Shown here one piece after another: positions 19,601 to 29,938 of a stretch of DNA of 35,591 bases. The translations under genes were made by a program, and so were the position numbers. How positions within the stretch are numbered: position 1 is the first letter of the stretch; every line of letters begins with the position of its first letter. The notes below the pieces were generated by a model. The model ran no database searches. It was not told the DNA's origin and saw nothing but the letters and a program-made list of their open reading frames with translations. Source of the stretch: Russula earlei (Eukaryota; Basidiomycota; Agaricomycetes; Russulales; Russulaceae); contig JAGFNK010000536.1 in assembly GCA_025769875.1 (NCBI GenBank), forward strand, positions 1 to 35,591. Reading direction: 5' to 3'.

Positions 19601-19620
19601 GGGCTGGGAGGGATCATATG

Positions 19621-20159
19621 GATATGGCAGGTCCGAAATTTTGCATGCAGATTGGCACCCAAAAATTGAAATTTCAGGAGCTGAACATTAGGCTCCCATA
19701 TTTTAGCTGCACCTAGACACAGTATATAAGGTTCTACTGTCCAAGTTTCAAGGCAATCTATTGAGAAACGTTTGAGATATGGCAGTTCAAAATTTTGCAC
19801 TCAGATCACACCCAAAAATCGGAACTTCAAGAACTAAGAATTAGACCCCAACTCTTGGGCTGCACCTAGATACAGTACATGAGATCCCATTGTCGAAGTT
19901 TCAAGTCAATTGATTGAGAAACAGTTGAGATATGGCAGTTCAAAGCTTTGCACCCATGTTAGCACCTGAAAATCAACATTTCAAGAACTGAATATTATGC
20001 TCCCATATTTTAGCTGCACCTAGTTACAGTATATAGGGTTCTACTGTCAAAGTTTCAAGACAATCTGTTGAGAAGCTGTTGAGATATAGCAGTTTTGATT
20101 TTGCACTTGAAATGACATCCAAAAATGGCAAGTGCAAGGTCACATGAAAACGACAGTAA
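19621..20159 (-). repeat. Right arm of the long inverted repeat, ~154-bp tandem units
   Basis: Reverse complement of 15720-16257. The phrase GAGATAT recurs at 19774, 19927 and 20081 (period 153-154 bp). The match ends sharply at 19621, inside a unit, where it meets sequence next to the P450 relic. Confidence 0.85.
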
Positions 20160-21678
20160 GCAAGACAGCGTGGAGAGATCATTTCCAGAGACAACTGGTG
20201 GCTGGCTTGAGGAGAATACATTGAATCCATGATGCATCGAGAGAAAGGCAATGTGGAACCTGAGAGAAGGACAGACGGGTGTTGTCGCTCACCAATTCGG
20301 AGTCTCGGCCCGGGGCCATTCTGCACGTACAACTGTACCACCATGTTACAGGTGCCAAGTTACAAGCATTACTGTCATAGCATAAAATGGCACCCACACT
20401 CGAACCTCGACCACCAGCGTACAAACCAGTGAAGGGCAGGGTGCAGTTCGTTTAATGATAGCGACGAACCAAGGGCGCTCCCGCTACACCGCCACTCGGC
20501 GTCTGCATGCACCTTGCTATCCTTGTATTCGCTCCTACTTCATGGAATGAACGATGTTATCGCAAAACATGGATTCGAACGCAATCTTCATGGAGGAAAG
20601 AGTCAGGATAGAGGACAAGGTGGCATTGGCGGTTCTCAATGCTCCGTCTGGGAATGGCCCTGCCGAGTCCAGCGGCGACGAACAAGACACGACGGACAGG
20701 AATGGATAAGTCCAGTCCACTAAAACTCAACTCAGTGGTCAATAAAGGTGAAATATATTGACCACTGAATTGACTCAGCTCAGATTACAAATTATTTTAA
20801 AACAATTGATTGATTTGTTGCCCTCTCCTCATGCATCGCATTATTGTAAATATGTCAACCCAAACAATTAGAACTTAGTCAAATGCTTAAGAGAGGGCAG
20901 CTCAGTGCCCAAGTTATGTAACCTAAGATGCAACATGAGTCGCCCCGAATCACCAGGGGGATCATATACACTTAATTTGCCCGATCAATTTAGCCTTAGC
21001 AGACTCGGATAAACTTAACACAATGGCGTATGTTAATACATGGATTTATATTGAATAAATCGAGACATAAAGTGCATCCACAAATATGACACCAAATTTT
21101 AAATAGGAACGGTCTACTCATTACATGGCGATAATCGGCCGATGGGGATCAATTGCACCCGATGGGGATCAATCGCCTCGATGACAGAGACTGACCACAC
21201 AGATTAAACTCAACGCGAAGATCTGGGCTTTACATTTTGTTACAATTTTACTCGAGCCAAATAATATAGTTAGCATTCTTATAATTGAATCTTGTTTGTA
21301 TTTTCCCACTAAGAACCAAGTCTGTGTTGAAGGCAGCGGGCGGCGGCTTGCTGAGTTCGCGAAAACACACACAAAAGAAGGGACAAAACAGGTCTCTTGT
21401 TCCAAGGCGTAACTAGAGTTTCTACATACGAGACGCGATCTATGAGAGAGGGGGATATTGGGGGATTGGGGAGACAGAAAGACGCGAGTTGGGAGTGCGA
21501 TACATGGATGTGGAACAAGACGAGCCAGAGCGATGAGCTGCGATGAAAGAGGGTCGAGAGCTGGCTGGGCAGCGGAGGTGGAACCGGTACGCGATGAAAG
21601 AGAGTCGAGAGCAATGACGCAGGGCTGGAATGGGATGCCGCCTTACAGCGGGACACTGTGTGACGACGTACTAAAGAA
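20160..21678. other. Intergenic with hairpin and repeat fragments; no gene recognised
   Basis: A near-perfect inverted repeat of 17 bp lies at 20728-20744 and 20756-20772 (CAAYTCAGTGGTCAATA arms, 11-base loop). A fragment of the dispersed repeat described at 24230 occurs at about 21117-21190, including two CCGATGGGGATCAAT copies. The open frames here carry no recognisable motif. Confidence 0.5.
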
Positions 21679-24045
21679 TTACCTTGGACATGGAAAGCTT
21701 TGCGAGACAGCCGACAAGCTATACCTGGAAAGTGAAGATCCTTTTGGTGGATATCGTCCTCTACGCTTTTTGTTGAATGATAGACCCTTTTTTTTTTCTA
21801 CAGGACTATCATCATCTTTAGCCTTGCGCTTGCGGCAGCCCCTGCTGAACGTTGGATCATGACCAACGATGTTCTTTGATAGGCTGCCGTCATCGTCGGA
21901 CCAATTTTTGGATTCCAGGTTCCGTGTTATGAGATTCAAGACCCATTCAGAAGAACAAAGCTTCTCGTGAGCGTCCTTGACCTCCGTCCGGACATTCCTC
22001 TCCGCTTGAGGTTCGGGCATAATTGATTTTGGGTTAATATCATCATAGAAGGTTTTAAGAAGGGTGCGCAACTCTTCAATGATCTGGCGGCATGGTTCCG
22101 GGACAAAACCAAACGTATCCGGGTGAAGCATTAGTTTGTGTAGGAAAGATAGCTTTCCGTCACCGCCCCGGATAACACCATCTTCATCCACGTCTCTGTA
22201 TCCATCAAATACGCGTTGCATATCTTGTGATTGGCCCTCGATCGCAGAATGTCGGCATTTCATGACAATATAAATAAGAACCCAGTAAAAGGATTCAATA
22301 TCATCTGAAATTTGATGAGATCGAGCGTGAGGGTGTAATAAAAGTCCTGTTGATATGAACTGCCATGTACCCTGAACACGAAGTCAATTCGCCGCGCATA
22401 GGGGATAAACAGATCATACCGTGCGGGAGTGTTGTCTCTGCTGGGTCACATCCACCCTCTTGGACATGTCCCAGTCGATCAATAAACCTGATCGATCTGG
22501 GGCGATCAGAATGTTTCCTGCGCTCACATCCCGATGTAAAATTTTTGCTTTGTCGTATGCGTCCGTATGAGCTGTTCCAAATTGTCAAACAACAAACTTA
22601 AACGTAACGCCAATCCTCACCGATCATAGCATCCCGAATGACCTGGCATAGCTCCCGAGTCGATCCGAACGTACTCAGCGGCTGTCCGAGCGTGTTCAAG
22701 ACAAGTCGGTAGTGGACATATCGTTTGACGCGCGGTGTACCGGGACACCAAATACGTTTGCGTTCGCCATCTTTCACATAGTCTTGCGTCCTTGTGCATT
22801 GTACGTCGAGTGAATGCTCCGGTGTCGACAGCACGTCGCCAGCTGGACCCAACTCCGGAATGAAACGCACTTTTGCTTCTAGTAAATCGCGATAAATATC
22901 CCCTTCTTTCTCGATACCTGGGAAATCGGTACGCCAGTAATCTTTGAGGTAAACCAGTTTATTCCGTTCGACGTCATGGCACACAAATCCAAACGTCGAC
23001 CGACCAAAAAGGGTTTTCGTCTCCCATATTGGTTTCCATATGATATAGGGCTTCGGCTGTCCGTCCGTGGCATGATCGTCATTGACGAGAATCTGGCGAA
23101 GGTCTTCAACTTCAATTTTCTCGACGTCCATGTATACCGCCAGCGTGGACTGTGCATCACCAACCCCCTTATCGTTCTTCGAGACCGAGGTGACAGTGGT
23201 GTCGTATCCACGCTGGGCAAAAGTGAGAGAGTTGAGCCTCCAGATGAATTCGGAAAGGGTGTTGGGATTTTTGGTCCAATCGAATATCTCGGTATAGATT
23301 GCACCACTGCGATCCCATCGCAGTAGTCGCCCTTCTGCCTTTCCAAAGAGGATGATCGAGTAAGAGAAGACCCGAAACTGTGAACGATGGATAGAAGTGG
23401 CATAATGTGTGAGTTGACCACACACACGATACGCGCGCTCAGTCCATTTAACGTGACACTCGACCCCAGCCTCTCGCCTCATATGTGTAAGGTTGCGAAA
23501 AATGTCCTCTTTTCCCTTTTTGTTTTCGATCCACACATCGACCGCTCTCCAGTCCAGTGAGGTCAGCCGCTCGTTTTCCTGATGACCTTCCCTTTTCCGA
23601 TAGATAACGATGTCTGGTCTCCCTAGGATTGCCTTATCTTGCTTGGCAGTGGTGTTGACGAATGTGAGATTATCAGCGAGGCCGGACGTTTTGATTGCCT
23701 GTATCTGTCATGTACGTGAGCGTGGATCCCCCCTTGAATGTGGGGACTGACAAAGTGATCCTCATTGTGTGAGACGGAGCGCTTGTCGAAGCTGATGATG
23801 CGCTCCGTCTTTCGAGCTTGGCTTGCTTCTGGCACGAATTCCGAGAGGAATTCGGCTATTGGCATAGGCCCGACAAATTTGTCACATACGTCCCAGGTCA
23901 TGTCCTTATATCTCTCTGAAGCTAGCTTTTGAGGTGTGGATGTGTGTGTGTGACTTCCTGATAGGTCGTATTTTAGAGGTGAAAAGGTTATAGTTAGACT
24001 ACTTTGCTCGGTTTGAGGCGGCGTGCTGGGACGGATGACGGCCAT
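21679..24045 (-). CDS. FunK1-type fungal protein kinase
   Basis: Model: exons 24045-23752, 23698-22621, 22571-22420 and 22371-21679, with introns of 53, 49 and 48 nt; 738 aa in one unbroken frame. The N-terminal half has the FunK1-family region (FDWT--PNTLSEFIWRL-SL). Kinase motifs: K350 (VYLKDYWR), E363 (EKEGDIYRDL), HRD at 470-472 in ILHRDVSAGNILI with N477, the DFG-equivalent D490-W-D in GLLIDWDMSK, then RTGTWQF as activation-segment end and a DDIESFYWVLIYIV helix. The tail is basic with clusters such as RKRKAK and KKRRGR, likely nuclear localisation signals. The catalytic residues all appear present. FunK1 kinases are expanded in Agaricomycetes; their substrates are largely unknown. The first intron (donor GTCAGT) is the least certain. 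Confidence 0.88.
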
Positions 24046-24166
24046 GTTGTGAGATGAGACAAAGAAAAGGTGAGAATCACCTACTGCAATCAGTACGTGG
24101 TCCCGCAGTCAATGATTCTCTCTAATCTTAAAACAGGTTGTGTGCGGCAGCAATTACATGTACCAT

Positions 24167-24440
24167 ATGAACGATCACTTCGACGTACATACTCGAGCGA
24201 AACCAGGGTGGTTCAGGGTGCGCGAGCTCGCTCGCTTAAGTATCTGCCTACTACACGGCCACGGCCAGTGAAACCCGGAGAACCGCGGGCCGTAAGTGCC
24301 TTATCGGCAATAATTGGCCGATGGGGATCAATCTCCCCGATGACGGAGATACGCACATATGCGCTTTCATGCAAATTCTCACACACAGAATAAAACCGAG
24401 GAAAGTATTGACATTGACATGAACGACCTGCCAAGTCGTC
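24167..24440. repeat. Dispersed repeat, copy near the F-box gene 3' end
   Basis: Shares ordered blocks with 30551-31015 and in part with 29017-29090 and 21117-21190: TATGAACGATCACT, TTAAGTATCTG, ACTACACGGCC, CGGAGAAC, GGGCCGTAAGTGCC, CCCCGATGACGGAGATA, TGCGCTTTCATGCAAA and, at the far end, a TATTGACATTG-CATGAAC block. It ends about 25 bp from the stop of the F-box gene. No coding content was seen; it is probably a short non-autonomous element or LTR fragment. Confidence 0.65.
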
Positions 24441-24465
24441 ATCACATATGCGCGCACACATTCAT

Positions 24466-25818
24466 CTAAGAGAGACCACGCAATTCGGTAATGACAGTAT
24501 GAAGCGTGGGCTTTGCTGCCCTACGTAGTGCATCAAGGACATCCGTCCCCAACTTACCGCCCGCATCTTCCCAATAAACCCTTTCTACCATCGGAAAGGA
24601 TCGTACATAGGCACACATGATGTCCTGTTATATGGGTAAGACATGGAAGACGAAAATGTGGTAAGGTCATACCATATCTCTATGTGATAAGCAAGCCTGG
24701 TTCAGGAACCAACTCAGAGTGCGGATCTGTCTTAGCTCACGAGTTGGGTAACCATCACTATCATAGTGGCTCAGGTTTGTATGCGGTGAGGCAGATGGCA
24801 AAGTCGGCAAAATTCGAAGCCCAAGATGGTCGAGGTTCTGGAAATGGCTCACGATTTGCAAGAGACGAAGAAAGGTAGGATCATGCGGTTGGAATTGGCT
24901 CATTTCCACTTCTAGGTTGTAAAGGCTTGTCGAGTTACCCAGTCGCTCTCCAATGTCACAGCAAATCCCCAATGGAGCACAAAGGGTCAGAAGATTGGGT
25001 AGGAAAGGCTGACGGCTAGGTCGAATGCGGTCCAATGGCACGTTGCATTGGATACGGATGCTCTTAAGGCCCTTGTGCTTGGTTAGAAAACGAATGAGCG
25101 CTGGCCCTGGGATATCCCCTTCGAGAACGAGTTTCTCGAGAGATGTCATGTTGAGCTCGCCAAGTAAAGCGGTCCAGTGGGAGGGTTTCAAAGATACTAT
25201 GCAAAGGAACAGGGACTCGATAGGTGAGTGCTTGAGAATCCCCATCGTGGTTTCCGCGATTCCGGGAGCGAAGGCGTAATCAGATGAAATATCAAGTAAA
25301 TTAATTGTGTGAGAGCTGCATGCTCCGCTTCGTAAGGCGATGGAGGAAGGAAGACAATCCACAGAACCGAATCCTGCGAAGTGCAGTCGTGTGAGTGGTA
25401 GGGTGTTAAACAGTTGGTGCATTTTGATGAACCCAGAGGCCAGCAGAAGCGGATCGGACCCATGGAGAAGAAGGTGGAAATCCCGAAGATTGCGCGTATT
25501 TGAAGGCTCGATAAGGAAACGGGTAAGGAATCTCATCGCAGTTCGGGCCTCCAGTGGGGAGCAAGGGATGGAACAGAACATCTTTTCGGGGGGTTTGAAG
25601 GTGTGAATAGCAGACCACAGTCCAAGAGACGCATATCCGCTCGGTTCATGTAGTGTCACTTCTGAGCCCCCTTCACTTGTGTCGTTCGCCTCAAGCCCAC
25701 AGCGGTGCAAGTACTCTGGTAAGAGCGATCGACCTATGGATCGTGAAGCAAGTACCAATGTTCGAAGATCGTCATTGTCCAGATGGGTGGAAATCATAAG
25801 AAGTAGTTCGACAGGCAT
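24466..25818 (-). CDS. F-box protein with leucine-rich-repeat-like body
   Basis: Model: exons 25818-24673 and 24624-24466 with a 48-nt GT-AG intron; 434 aa. The N-terminus MPVELLLMISTHLDNDDLRTLVLASRSI is an F-box (residues 1-40), the Skp1-binding module of SCF ubiquitin ligases. The rest has irregular Leu-rich repeats (LxxLxL phrases such as SLEKLVLEG and KGLKSIRIQ), typical of basidiomycete F-box proteins that select substrates. The short second exon stays in frame and closes with ITELRGLS. The ATG at 25818 lies right at the F-box start; an upstream exon is possible since an acceptor-like AG precedes it. Complete and apparently functional. Confidence 0.8.
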
Positions 25819-26668
25819 GTCCTGGATCCCTGTGCACTACAAAAGTTGTTACGGAATGGAAATTTGCATGAACGGTCAGCGTACAAGGTGTGTTTGATGC
25901 TGCTGTACTCGGCGTCTCTTAACTGCCTTCCAACGATTACAATCGGTTGATGAGCAAAAGCGCCGTTTCCGCTCATTTCCGTCTGGTGGGCGCTCCAACT
26001 GTTGGGTTTATGAGCGGAGGACAGTCAGACATACGCATTGGCACAGAGGCTCACCCGGTGACGTTTGCAATTGCGTGGTGGTGATGGTGGTGGTGACACA
26101 GTATTCCCTCGTCGTTTGACTGCAGTCGAATGGCGAAGGGGATTAAGCAATGAAGGGTTCAATACCATGCTTGCGATCGGGTTGTTGTGATACAGAGGCG
26201 ATTGTCACCGTCATGGTCTCCATGGGTTTAAATACCTTGAGAAGGTGCAGGTACTATTGTGGGCTCAAACTGTATATTCGGGAGATCGAGACGCATATGC
26301 GTATACATCGGCAGCTCGTCGTAATTGGTTAGGGAGAAACGAGTCATTATCACACGACGAGGATAATTGTTATCGCCAACAAGCACGATGACGAGCGACC
26401 AACAGTTAGCGCGTTTGGGAAGAGATAGAAGACATTCTTACGTGTACTTCTCAAAAGCATAGAACACAGTGCCCTTTTGCAGCACTGTCGAGGAGAGAAG
26501 GGTATCACCCAGCACGCATGTTCATGAGAGCGGCACTAACTTTGGGGATAATTGTTCTCGCCGTGGGCGCCTATAGGGCGGTCCCTTACGCTTAGAGGTG
26601 AGATCATTAGTGGGTCTGAGCGTCAGACTGCGTAATAAAAGGTCCATACTTACCATGAGGTTTTATCA
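25819..26668. promoter_or_regulatory. Divergent intergenic region between the F-box gene and the SAP-like gene
   Basis: 850 bp separate two genes read outward from it, so it should contain both promoters. A GGTGGT-type simple repeat lies near 26075-26098. No convincing TATA box or known factor site was singled out, and no gene was recognised inside. Confidence 0.4.
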
Positions 26669-27612
26669 ATGTATACGATCGACCACGCCGAGCGTGCTCT
26701 TCGGCAACACGATCCGACCGAGAAGACCCTCAAACGATACAGTATTCCTGTACTACAGGAGTTATGTGTCAAGCGCGGCATCGATGTGGGTGGCTCGAGT
26801 CGCCCGCTGAAGAAGCCATATATCGATGCACTATTGATCCACGTGAGATGAACTCACCGTCGCTTGTCCTTTATTCACCATGGAAGCTAGCGTGGGCAGC
26901 ATAGTCGCAGGGACAGGGATCAATTAAGATTGAAGATTCGACTTCCGAATTTCTTGCCTCAACGCGTGATTACTCTCCCAAGACCTGACGGCACCTCTGA
27001 GCAGAGCATCGCCGATGAAAACCGAGGCCATCAACAGCAAGAACACAGCGATGAACCAGCAAGCACTTTCCGATTTACACAGCCCACAGCAGCGGAGCAT
27101 TCACACAGCGAGGTCGACACATTCTACGTCCGGCATGCATTGACTCCAGCACCGACAGACGATCAAGAGAAGATGCCTGACGGAAATACTGATTGTACGT
27201 CTGCTCCTGGGTGTCAGTCAAACACAATTGCAATTCCAAGCAAACGATCCTACCCTTTTGGGAAGGATGCGCCGAGGAAAAAAAGAAAAGTGGAAAGTTA
27301 CATCCTTGTGAGGATTTACGAACAACGAAAGGACCTGGAACATATGAATGAGATCGAATATCCCTTGACGCCAGACGGTGGACTTGATCTTGTGGGGTTA
27401 TCTCAAAAATTAAACGTCAGACAGTGCCAGGCAAGTCGGTTCAATATCATACCGATCTGTGGCGTTGGCTATGCTGACTGTCTCCTAAGGTGCTGGACGC
27501 CCGCTCTTCACGACCGTGGTTTAGCAAGCGCCTTGTTTTGGAAAGCGGTGCCATTAGGCTGTTGAAAGCAAAAGAAGGGTATTTACGGGTGGTAGTTCAA
27601 TCATCCTCGTAG
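26669..27612 (+). CDS. SAP-like protein with SV40-type nuclear localisation signal
   Basis: Model: exons 26669-26842, 26900-27430 and 27490-27612; 275 aa. The first intron is GT-AG (57 nt), the second GC-AG with a good GCAAGT donor (59 nt). Residues about 20-58 form a SAP-like helix pair (L--YSIPVLQELCVKRGIDV--S--P-KK-YIDALL), a motif known for binding DNA. A low-complexity polar middle follows, then PRKKRKV at 183-189, close to the SV40 large-T signal, then a conserved-looking C-terminal block (YILVRIYEQRKDLEHMNEIEYPL, closing LVLESGAIRLLKAKEGYLRVVV). It is probably nuclear and chromatin- or DNA-associated. No named family was recognised. The SAP-like part resembles the one at the end of the Tnp2 protein at 33-35 kb. 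Confidence 0.65.
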
Positions 27613-27933
27613 CTGCTCAGTGATCGGAGGGTATAAACCACTACTGCAAGATCCCTGTTTCAGCCAACCCCATGCCTCTGTCTGTCCAGATATAACGACC
27701 CCTCGTCGTCATCCCAAATTTACAGGCTTCTTTCATGCCGGCATTAAGTATCCACTGTACAAGAAACTGTGCATACAACCAATGCGTTTGTCCGACGGGA
27801 TAGGACCTCAAATTATAGGAGTGTTACGATAGACTGGCAAATGATGGGGGGGAGACGGAAAAACGAACATGATTGTTGTGGAAGGTAGCGGCTGTCTCGT
27901 TGCAACGGTCCATGTTATGAGGAGACATAACAT
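27613..27933. other. Convergent intergenic region
   Basis: 321 bp between the stop of the SAP-like gene (plus) and the stop of the Myb gene (minus). It must contain both 3' ends. No other feature was seen. Confidence 0.5.
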
Positions 27934-28903
27934 CTATCGAGAATGTAACATGACAAGGCAGGCGAAATGGATTTCTTTGACATGGGGTGCCATTATAGAC
28001 CATTTGCTTTGACACTGCTTTGGTGTCCGGGTCGCTCCCATGGCCTTTGAAATGGAAACCCAAAATCCTCGAGCGGACATGTCCGATTTACCTTCCCGGG
28101 CCAACTCCTCAATTGCGTGATGAAGTTGGCCTTCCTCCTCCGAAGACCAGGCTCCTTTTCCATACAGATGCAGCGTCAGAAGGTCTTGATAGAACACATA
28201 TCAGGAGACATACCTCTCCGTCTGATGCCCTGATATTGTGTGTGTTGGCGAAACCGGTCGCTACAGTCGGCCGGTGAGCGCTGCACTAATTCTGCGACGG
28301 CAACCCAGTCATTTCCTTTCTTCTGGACAGCTCTGTTGGGAGGAGGGAGATAAGAAAGGAAACATGTGGAGACTGACAGACGTCTCACCTGCGCAGCTGC
28401 TCATCCTCCGCAGCCCCCCACTTCCCTGCTTTAGCAAGGGGATCACGCGCACGCCGAACGTGGTAAAAGACGGACTTGACCCCCCTCTGGGGCACGGCAC
28501 GAGCTAAAGCACACATATAACACATATATCGGCATTACTTGAGTATACACCGACCGATGCGGCTCCAAAACCCATTAGTAGGCTGGGAAGAGTATATGAG
28601 ATCATCCAACTGCTCGTCATCCAGGTCATTTTCCTAAACGGCAGTGCGTTAGCAAAACAAATGATGATTCCAATGCATTGCGCACCTTCTTGTACGTCCC
28701 TAATGCGGCATGAACTTGTCCTACCTCCTCCCTAGTGAACGGACCCTTACGACATGATATGCCTGAGCAAGTTGAAAATCACGTCTGAGGCTAGAAACTT
28801 CAAAAGCTCACTCACCAGCGTCCCCGAATTGCTTGACACTCATCCATTGTGTTGCTAGGAACTCGGGTATGTCCTCTGGAGATACAGTACAATGCTGATT
28901 CAT
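27934..28903 (-). CDS. REB1-like Myb/SANT protein, short
   Basis: Model: exons 28903-28816, 28762-28686, 28633-28555, 28503-28389, 28332-28214 and 28154-27934; introns 51-59 nt; 232 aa with phases consistent throughout. Three Myb/SANT-type units occur: GPFTREEVGQVHAAL ... FWSRIARAVP-R-VKSVFYHVRR (36-90), GKW-AAEDEQLRRAV--KGNDWVAVAELVQRSPADCSDRFRQH (about 105-150) and GAWSSEEEGQLHHAI ... GFWVSISKAM-TRTPKQCQSKW (160-214). This order is typical of the REB1/TTF1/DMTF1 group, which binds specific sites, including rDNA terminators and promoters. Family members are usually much longer, with an N-terminal extension and further C-terminal sequence; here the ATG at 28903 gives only a short leader. It may be a trimmed paralog or the model may miss exons. 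Confidence 0.78.
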
Positions 28904-29437
28904 ATGCTATATTTCCTGGAGGACATTAGTGAATGCGGAGGGACATACTTCGTTCCGACATACGCAATTGAGTATAACCAGGTGGAACGCAAAAAGGGGA
29001 AATGTTCATAGGTGGCGAGTTAAGTATCTGTCTACTACACGGCCGCTACGAGCCGGAGTCGCGGGCCGAAGTGGCCACAGGAAGGAATTATTGCAGCAAG
29101 TCCCAAGTCTAATATAATAAGATTATTTCAGTGTCTCACTGTGGGGCACGAACACTGAGGATCCAAGGCGAACTATCTGAGTGTACAAGTAAGGCCGCTA
29201 CGAGGTACGCGCATGCACGCGTACGCACTGGTAACTACATTTCAACTATGGACGGTTGTTCTTTAATGACAGGTAAAGCAAATGTCCATGTGAGCGAATC
29301 AAGTCCCTTTCCGTTCGCTAGGTGCAGCCTCGGCATGCGTGTGCATACAGGCGCGCGCGATTTCGACACGTCATACGGTCTGTGCGCAAGCGCGCGATGG
29401 GTGGTAAGGACGAAAAATGATAACTAGGGGTAATGTG
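28904..29437. other. Intergenic with a partial copy of the dispersed repeat
   Basis: At 29017-29090 lies GAGTTAAGTATCTGTC, then ACTACACGGCC and GGGCCGAAGTGGCC, a partial copy of the 24230/30606 repeat. It sits about 350 bp beyond the 3' end of the coiled-coil gene at 29438. No other gene-like content was recognised. Confidence 0.55.
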
Positions 29438-29938
29438 TCACAGCGACAATAAGAGGAATGGGGACATACAGGACATCCTAGTGGTTCGCAGTCGAATGTA
29501 GATAATGTCCTGCTCAGCAGGGCCTTGAGGAGAGGCGATGTCTGGAGGCGTCGCGCGTTTACGCTGCCGGGATGAGCTTGATGCTGATGTGGGAGCGGGG
29601 TCCACAGCCTCACGCAGCCGGTCGAGATCCTGCTGCACACCTTGGAGTTCCCTCAGCACACCATCGAACTCCTGGCGGAGAGTGGTGAGCTCTTTGAAAG
29701 CTTCATCGCGCTCCTCTCCGAGACGATCAATCCGTTGCTGGAAAGGCTGAGCCTCCGCGCGGTCACGGGCTTCCCATGCGCGGGCCATTGACTCGTCGTC
29801 CTTGTGATCGTCGAGATGGAACTGCAAGTGGCGGCACACATGACATTGTTGGCCATGTGTGATGATGCGACGAGTCTGGTTGTAAGTCCAACGTAGGACT
29901 GGAGGGGGAGGACGACCAGTCTGTTTGGTTCTGGCCAT
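29438..29938 (-). CDS. Coiled-coil CxxC protein with histone-H3-like N-terminus (paralog A)
   Basis: From the ATG at 29938 the frame gives 166 aa beginning MARTKQTGR, the same as mature histone H3 (ARTKQTAR) for the first six residues after Met removal and again at Arg8. A WTYNQTRRIITH block follows, then C-H-V-C with neighbouring His residues (a possible zinc site), a heptad-rich coiled coil at about 51-112 (RIDRLGEERDEAFKELTTLRQEF) and a basic RQRKR motif. It is a paralog of the gene at 31032-31718, about 1.6 kb away on the same strand. Near 29480 the next frame continues better with paralog B (F-DCE---CPVCP), so the last ~20 codons may be shifted by one indel. No named family was recognised. 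Confidence 0.6.
   Translation of the reverse strand: MARTKQTGRPPPPVLRWTYNQTRRIITHGQQCHVCRHLQFHLDDHKDDESMARAWEARDRAEAQPFQQRIDRLGEERDEAFKELTTLRQEFDGVLRELQGVQQDLDRLREAVDPAPTSASSSSRQRKRATPPDIASPQGPAEQDIIYIRLRTTRMSCMSPFLLLSL

Larger units (their letters stand above)
15720..20159. mobile_element. Foldback-like structure: inverted tandem-repeat arms around a 3.4-kb centre
   Basis: Long inverted arms made of internal tandem subrepeats are the hallmark of foldback elements (FB, Galileo). Here two ~538-bp arms flank 16258-19620. The centre holds a purine-biased tract, one unrecognised ORF, a solo-LTR-like sequence and a P450 relic, but no recognisable transposase. No clear target duplication was found outside the arms. 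It may be a non-autonomous foldback element or two arms of a rearrangement. Confidence 0.5.

Noticed and set aside
20560..20600. B-box-like GTTCGAATCC on the minus strand, suggesting a tRNA
   Set aside because: The flanking bases do not pair into a T stem, and no A box or acceptor stem was seen.
23623..23700. Continuation of FunK1 exon 1 to the stop at 23623
   Set aside because: Family homology resumes in another frame at 23698 with a CAG acceptor just before it, so this stretch is intron followed by exon 2 in a different frame.
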